Positions 47,801-50,653 of a stretch of 50,653 nt of DNA are shown in pieces. Within the stretch, counting starts at the first letter, position 1; each line of letters opens with the position of its first letter. Under the pieces are notes generated by a model, which had not been told where the DNA came from, made no database searches, and saw only the letters and a program-made list of their open reading frames with translations. The stretch is from assembly GCA_031268315.1 (NCBI GenBank), contig JAIRXK010000011.1, positions 1 through 50,653 of the forward strand. The letters are read 5' to 3'. The stretch is from Puniceicoccales bacterium. GTDB lineage: Bacteria; Verrucomicrobiota; Verrucomicrobiia; Opitutales; JAIRLM01. A program made the translations under genes and the position numbers.

Positions 47801-50335
47801 CGCCGATATTTTTTCCGGAGCATCTTTTTCTCCGGAGGGATTTTCTTCCTTTGCCTTCTTCTCTTCCTCTTTTTCTCCTTCATTGGTGACTTTGCTTTCC
47901 TCTTCAACGCCTGGAAGCTTTTTGTCTATATCATAGTATTCTACATCGTCTGAAGGCGCTGGATCCCACACAATCAGCATCGCTTCCGGTCTGCCGCAGA
48001 TGAAATCAAAAAATGAAACTTCGTTTTTCGTCACATGGAAACATTCATCTAAAAAATAAAAATCCGAAAAAAAGTTTAGCTCAAAAAGATTTTTAAAATT
48101 CAGGAGAGTATCCAAGCTATTTTTCCATTCGTTTCGTTCTTCTTTTTTTTCTTTTTCTTTTTCTTCTTCTTCTTCTCCTTCTTTTTTTTCTTTCTCTTTA
48201 ATTGTACATTTAATTATCCTTGCGCATGTTTCCTGGATGTTTCCCATATTTTTTGCCAGAGTAGTTATCTGGGAATGAAAGATGGGCTCATTGGAGGTGT
48301 TTGCATCCCCATCCAATGGACTAGACTTCTGGCTATCGGGTGGCTTTTCCCTTTTTTTGGAAGGTACATTGAAGAAAAATTTGTAGGCATCCGTTTGAGT
48401 GATTGGTAGGTCAAATGTTAAACTATCGGGTGATAGTTCATCCACGCTTACCTTTGATATTAATTGGAGCAATTTGAGAATTTCATTTGTCTTTCCTTCA
48501 ACGATGCGTGTTTCCATTTGCAGTGAATTTTGAATGTCTTTCGCCACTTCGATATTTTTTTCCGCATCCTTCTCAATTTGCTTTTGTGCGTCATCGTCAT
48601 GCTCCATGTCAATGGCGACCTGCCTTTCTCCACTGCCAATATTGCCGCCATCATTTTTTTCAAAGGCTAGTACTTGGTGGTTATTTTTAATGCGTCCGAG
48701 GTATCGCTCTCCCTCATTTTTAATTTGATTGATGCCTGCTACTAAATTTAAGTCCTTGAATTGTGGATAATTCCCATCAAACGCCGTAAGTTTTTCGGTT
48801 AACTGAGCAATTACTTTTTCGAAATTTTCCCTGCACCTTTCAACGACATTGATAAGGGTACGATTTGTTTCCCACTGTAAAATGGAGAAATTTTCATTTA
48901 CCATGATGAATTGTGCCGTTTCTTTGACAAATTCGGAGATGGCGGTGGAGATTTCTTTCTTTTTTCCACCATTATTTTCCCGAATGAGTAGGTCGCACAT
49001 TTCTTTATACTTTGATTCGAGGTATGATACAATTATGTGCCGATTATGTAGCTCGACAAATTGGATGCATTGATTTGTTATATCTTTGTCAGTATTTGCG
49101 ATGATAATCTTCATTAGTGCATCAAAATTTTCATTTTGGTTTTCCGCTTTACTCTTCGCGTAATTCTTTAGAGAGTCTGGTTCGATATCTGCTATATCTT
49201 CGGGTTGATCGGCGTATATATTTTCACTGCTATTCTGATCTTCGGGGGCGTCTTTGATGGTCGCATCCTCGCTGGTCACAATGTCCACCGTTTGACAATC
49301 TAGCAAAAGATATTTTCTCAGTCGCATTATAGCTTGCGTGAACGACGAAAAGTCTATTTTTCTTTTGTTAACGATCAGCACTCCCTTGGCGTTGTTGGCC
49401 TTTTTTACGTCAAGTCCCGTGCAGCGTGCGGCATCTAGATAGTCAAAAATGATTGCATCTGCAGGTATATCACTGCTTGATCTGATTACTTTTCGCCGTA
49501 TTTGCGGTGCGTGTTTGGGATTTTTGTTCCTATTGCTTTCGTCATTATCTTGATTATCAGTCGCATCCTCTTTCTCTTTCTCTTTCTCTTTCTCTTCCTC
49601 TTCCTCTTCCTCTTCCTCTTCCTCTATAAAGAGGTATTTTTTATTTATCTCTAAGAGCATTTCGATCTGCCTTATAAGGCCAAGCAAAGCGAAGTTATCA
49701 TCCGGATTATTATACGTTTTTATTCGAATAAAGCGATCAATAAGAGACTGGGCTTTCTCTAAAAGGGTCATACCAGAGTAACAGCCTTCTCCTCCTGCTA
49801 TTGAAGAAAACAGGCTGTTAAACACATTGTTCAACTCTCTGGCCAGTTCTTCCGCATCATCTATACCTCTTTCCAAGCCAAGGACACTGGCGAGAGTTTT
49901 GCTATTAAAAAAAGTACAGTAATTATAATAACCATGTCCCAGCACTGCCTCTGCCACATCCATAAGAGCATGGACTCTCGAAGACTGAGATTCGGCAAAA
50001 ATTTTAAAATCAATATCAGCACTGGTATCAACAGATGAACTTGATGAGCTACTTGACGAGCTATCCACATTTAAGTTATTTTTACTATCTATACTCTCAA
50101 GTTTTTCTTTTTGTTCTTCCAAATTTTCCCCCAGACCTTTCAAAAAATAATCGTAGTACTCCCCATCCTTTTTACCTGCACTAAAATATCTACCTAGGAT
50201 TCCAACCACCCGCGAAAAAATATCTCTATAATCCTGCTCCGCCCGCATCGCCACGGCTCTCTTCATCGCACCGAATCCGCAGCAGAAAAGGCTAATAAAT
50301 AAACTCAGTAACAATTTTTTATTGAAAACTACCAT
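44810..50335 (-). CDS. N-terminal part of a giant secreted helical protein
   Basis: 1841 residues from minus-strand ATG 50335, which has GGAGG 6 bases upstream; the frame is open to 50389. Residues 1-28 form a Sec-type signal peptide (basic MVVFNKK, hydrophobic LLLSLFISLFCCGF, small residues before MKRAVA). Then low-complexity blocks: Ser-rich (near 90-100), Glu/Lys-rich (near 237-257 and 712-735), separated by helical solenoid-like sequence. No domain recognised. The final 35 codons (after the T8 tract) read as unlikely protein, while the alternative frame continues smoothly into the ORF ending at 41229. Probable total length about 3,035 residues. Confidence 0.55.
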   Translation of the reverse strand: MVVFNKKLLLSLFISLFCCGFGAMKRAVAMRAEQDYRDIFSRVVGILGRYFSAGKKDGEYYDYFLKGLGENLEEQKEKLESIDSKNNLNVDSSSSSSSSSSVDTSADIDFKIFAESQSSRVHALMDVAEAVLGHGYYNYCTFFNSKTLASVLGLERGIDDAEELARELNNVFNSLFSSIAGGEGCYSGMTLLEKAQSLIDRFIRIKTYNNPDDNFALLGLIRQIEMLLEINKKYLFIEEEEEEEEEEEKEKEKEKEDATDNQDNDESNRNKNPKHAPQIRRKVIRSSSDIPADAIIFDYLDAARCTGLDVKKANNAKGVLIVNKRKIDFSSFTQAIMRLRKYLLLDCQTVDIVTSEDATIKDAPEDQNSSENIYADQPEDIADIEPDSLKNYAKSKAENQNENFDALMKIIIANTDKDITNQCIQFVELHNRHIIVSYLESKYKEMCDLLIRENNGGKKKEISTAISEFVKETAQFIMVNENFSILQWETNRTLINVVERCRENFEKVIAQLTEKLTAFDGNYPQFKDLNLVAGINQIKNEGERYLGRIKNNHQVLAFEKNDGGNIGSGERQVAIDMEHDDDAQKQIEKDAEKNIEVAKDIQNSLQMETRIVEGKTNEILKLLQLISKVSVDELSPDSLTFDLPITQTDAYKFFFNVPSKKREKPPDSQKSSPLDGDANTSNEPIFHSQITTLAKNMGNIQETCARIIKCTIKEKEKKEGEEEEEKEKEKKEERNEWKNSLDTLLNFKNLFELNFFSDFYFLDECFHVTKNEVSFFDFICGRPEAMLIVWDPAPSDDVEYYDIDKKLPGVEEESKVTNEGEKEEEKKAKEENPSGEKDAPEKISAMPGYATNGIRDNRVKVIFIPTSQVGNFKQAVQKKFLTNCLLMGCGQNSLDIRIGNWNDADTQTELPPHVSTFIEQRAQWMNSFMCGEIGQLISPNSETTTISLFNLLRMENNEFKVDFYGSEIRKHIHLFLATSAAHFAFNTNEVESYFLRIYTNSILDKNLLVDEALRLYHARLGVSESSTPSEVFRNFAANLYENPSNTYVYSAEIAKVYADYAVAGIDFESEDFRKFAITLEDQIVRIIVGNSDDEKSRILTAISEYVLWNIIREHSYLNKESSIDCSIRHWSMPDVDEEKTEGKTNEEKAEEKKIDGDSAKENAVKVGLTASENAWRIILYVLKDLFADGREAAFDPLQSATHPLSFAAYMCWHLKDANDTVSFEKTFAGLRQTQNEKNCIDCNALMECNYILITKENIDKFPIAEWEDKNVFNDKKYWNAFSWLILRLFNLCEFEELDSAFPQGTKRREMLYFALSQCSLAEENVLRSDEKIEPKKLQWILEKMKECSLGDAIAKGIANIIGNKKPFVPAQEAVGLVYQHQPIRDVLVEKQYLHILKNCETDSIDAYGLIFPDTTTINQFKHIGLVYKLRDYLTLYWNYSNLINAQPEIPKNTPWEKLFALLSKNPCEFIANCTKKQFDCLVNFMGSSNSENKELMISIIDTMVIQSIEVLRLKMSDNQFDLNVVRNFFEILLTALEDPSVAKISPEATAIIFSIPDIAARFMENLAKKINIEVAFRYCEYATNFLVPGKTVLFDLAYPYMDRQIIRQSLENWVENKDGYGNEKARYVMRKIQKINFNDFVNLLYAGNSYELTPIFDFAVLNSILNINRLNDQQLTCALYYYKYLSDERVKEITLTDLWKAIAEFNIGSFSFSGYGSFSQINAAEDFCPISKFYQIFFSSYFETEKCNHESRMEILSIGKGFVLFYAAKYLKPFSEKKANDTEIIQDFYAATFNFFQSLPSNELAFFYRPSLLAPMRLKKKYFSLNFSPMPKIRQIFQQSL
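44914..44921 (-). other. T8 tract and inferred -1 frame change inside the giant gene
   Basis: Minus-strand GAA TTA GCT TTT TTT TAT has eight Ts. Reading one base back, or with nine Ts, gives LSAITAGTNEIEKEIFFTKL and runs without a stop into the downstream ORF. The unshifted frame gives the poorer YRPSLLAPMRLKKKYFS and stops at 44810. The ORF frames (codon starts 1 and 2 modulo 3 on the minus strand) fit exactly a -1 change. Confidence 0.65.
48139..48200 (-). repeat. Glu/Lys-rich low-complexity tract
   Basis: A/G-rich (minus-strand) run coding a Glu/Lys tract in the giant protein. Read in frame it stays open. Confidence 0.6.
49569..49625 (-). repeat. Hexanucleotide microsatellite in the giant gene
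   Basis: Two adjoining hexamer arrays, (CTCTTC)n and (TTTCTC)n on the plus strand, code a run of Glu followed by Glu-Lys units. Copy changes keep the frame, so this can vary protein length but not switch it off. Confidence 0.8.
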
Positions 50336-50377
50336 CTGTATCCTCCGTATTACTAGACATATTATAAAAACAGTTAC

Positions 50378-50405
50378 ACTATAGCACATCTAAAAAATTA
50401 TGCAA
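50378..50405 (-). promoter_or_regulatory. Candidate promoter of the giant gene
   Basis: Minus strand TTGCAT (50405-50400), 16-base spacer, TATAGT (50383-50378) preceded by TGC (extended -10). A leader of about 37 bases would precede the GGAGG and ATG 50335. Confidence 0.5.
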
Positions 50406-50430
50406 TAGCAGAATGACCTGCACATCCTGG

Positions 50431-50502
50431 TTAGGTTGGAAGGATTCGAACCTTCGCACGACAGGATCAAAACCTGTTGCCTTGCCGCTTGGCTACAACC
50501 CA
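50431..50502 (-). tRNA. tRNA-Gln (anticodon TTG)
   Basis: Full cloverleaf on the minus strand: acceptor TGGGTTG/CAACCTA (one G-T pair), D arm AGCCAAGCGGC, anticodon loop TTTTGAT with TTG, T arm GGTTCGAATCC, discriminator A50431, CCA encoded at 50430-50428. A TTGACT (50543-50538) with TAGACT (50521-50516), 16-base spacer, may be its promoter. Confidence 0.94.
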
Positions 50503-50544
50503 ACGGGATGGAGGCAGTCTAAAATGTTTATCATACGAGTCAAG

Positions 50545-50645
50545 CGGTGTGGTCTGGGTGAATGTTTGCCAACCCACCAGAAGTGGTCACTGCACAGATT
50601 CTCGCCCAGACAAGGGGTGTGCCAGTTCTTTTTAACTTTTTTCTC
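50545..50645. other. Hairpin-rich segment at the window end, possible small RNA
   Basis: GTCTGGG at 50552-50558 can pair with CCCAGAC at 50605-50611, and inside it CCAC 50574-50577 with GTGG 50583-50586. T-rich runs follow on the plus strand at about 50627-50643. It has no ORF. It could be a structured RNA, but I recognise no family and its strand is uncertain. Confidence 0.2.
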
Positions 50646-50653
50646 ATGGGAAG

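Noticed and set aside
49569..49625. Possible CRISPR or phase-variable switch
   Set aside because: Six-base units without spacers are not CRISPR, and multiples of three cannot shift frame.

Overview
The window looks like the chromosome of a host-associated, probably intracellular bacterium of the PVC group. Three things point there: a type III secretion block of chlamydial type (an FHA-domain SctD and a CdsZ-like zinc-ribbon protein), the order rplY-pth-rpsF-ssb-rplI-dnaB-bamA-lysS, which I associate with Verrucomicrobiota (Opitutae-like) more than with Chlamydia itself, and many lineage-specific proteins with a paired ('bilobed') hydrophobic segment like chlamydial inclusion-membrane (Inc) proteins. 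The exact phylum is inference. Housekeeping genes are moderately GC-rich; the lineage-specific genes are AT-richer.

Layout. 1-2184: GC-rich leader and a short TamB-like protein. 2424-11050: accessory island of Inc-like and coiled-coil proteins with decayed duplicates, a split gene and shared intergenic repeats. 11315-15919: grpE-dnaJ, alaS and tRNA-Gly(TCC). 16016-22493: three tandem paralogues joining an N-terminal Inc-like anchor to a conserved C-terminal domain whose motifs recall macrodomain/PARG-type ADP-ribose binders. 22532-31346: CdsZ-like protein (minus), then rplY, pth, rpsF, ssb, rplI, dnaB, bamA and lysS (plus). 31452-32924: another Inc-like protein. 33232-38306 (minus): T3SS genes in the order sctD, YscE-like chaperone, sctF needle, TPR chaperone, sctI, sctJ, sctK, sctL, behind a good sigma70 promoter. 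38420-41213: trxB, a dicarboxylate/amino-acid symporter and thiamine pyrophosphokinase. 41229-50335 (minus): two very large ORFs that I read as one gene of about 3,035 codons, interrupted by a -1 frame change at a T8 tract. 50428-50653: tRNA-Gln(TTG) and a hairpin-rich end.

How the parts fit. The T3SS block supplies the inner-membrane ring, rod, needle and sorting-platform parts of an injectisome. The Inc-like proteins, including the three with the macrodomain-like tail, are natural candidates for its substrates, to be inserted into a host vacuolar membrane. The giant protein instead starts with a Sec-type signal peptide. The strongest leads are the macrodomain-like triad, the T8 frame change in the giant gene, and three good promoters lying only 34-36 bases upstream of start codons (near-leaderless transcripts).
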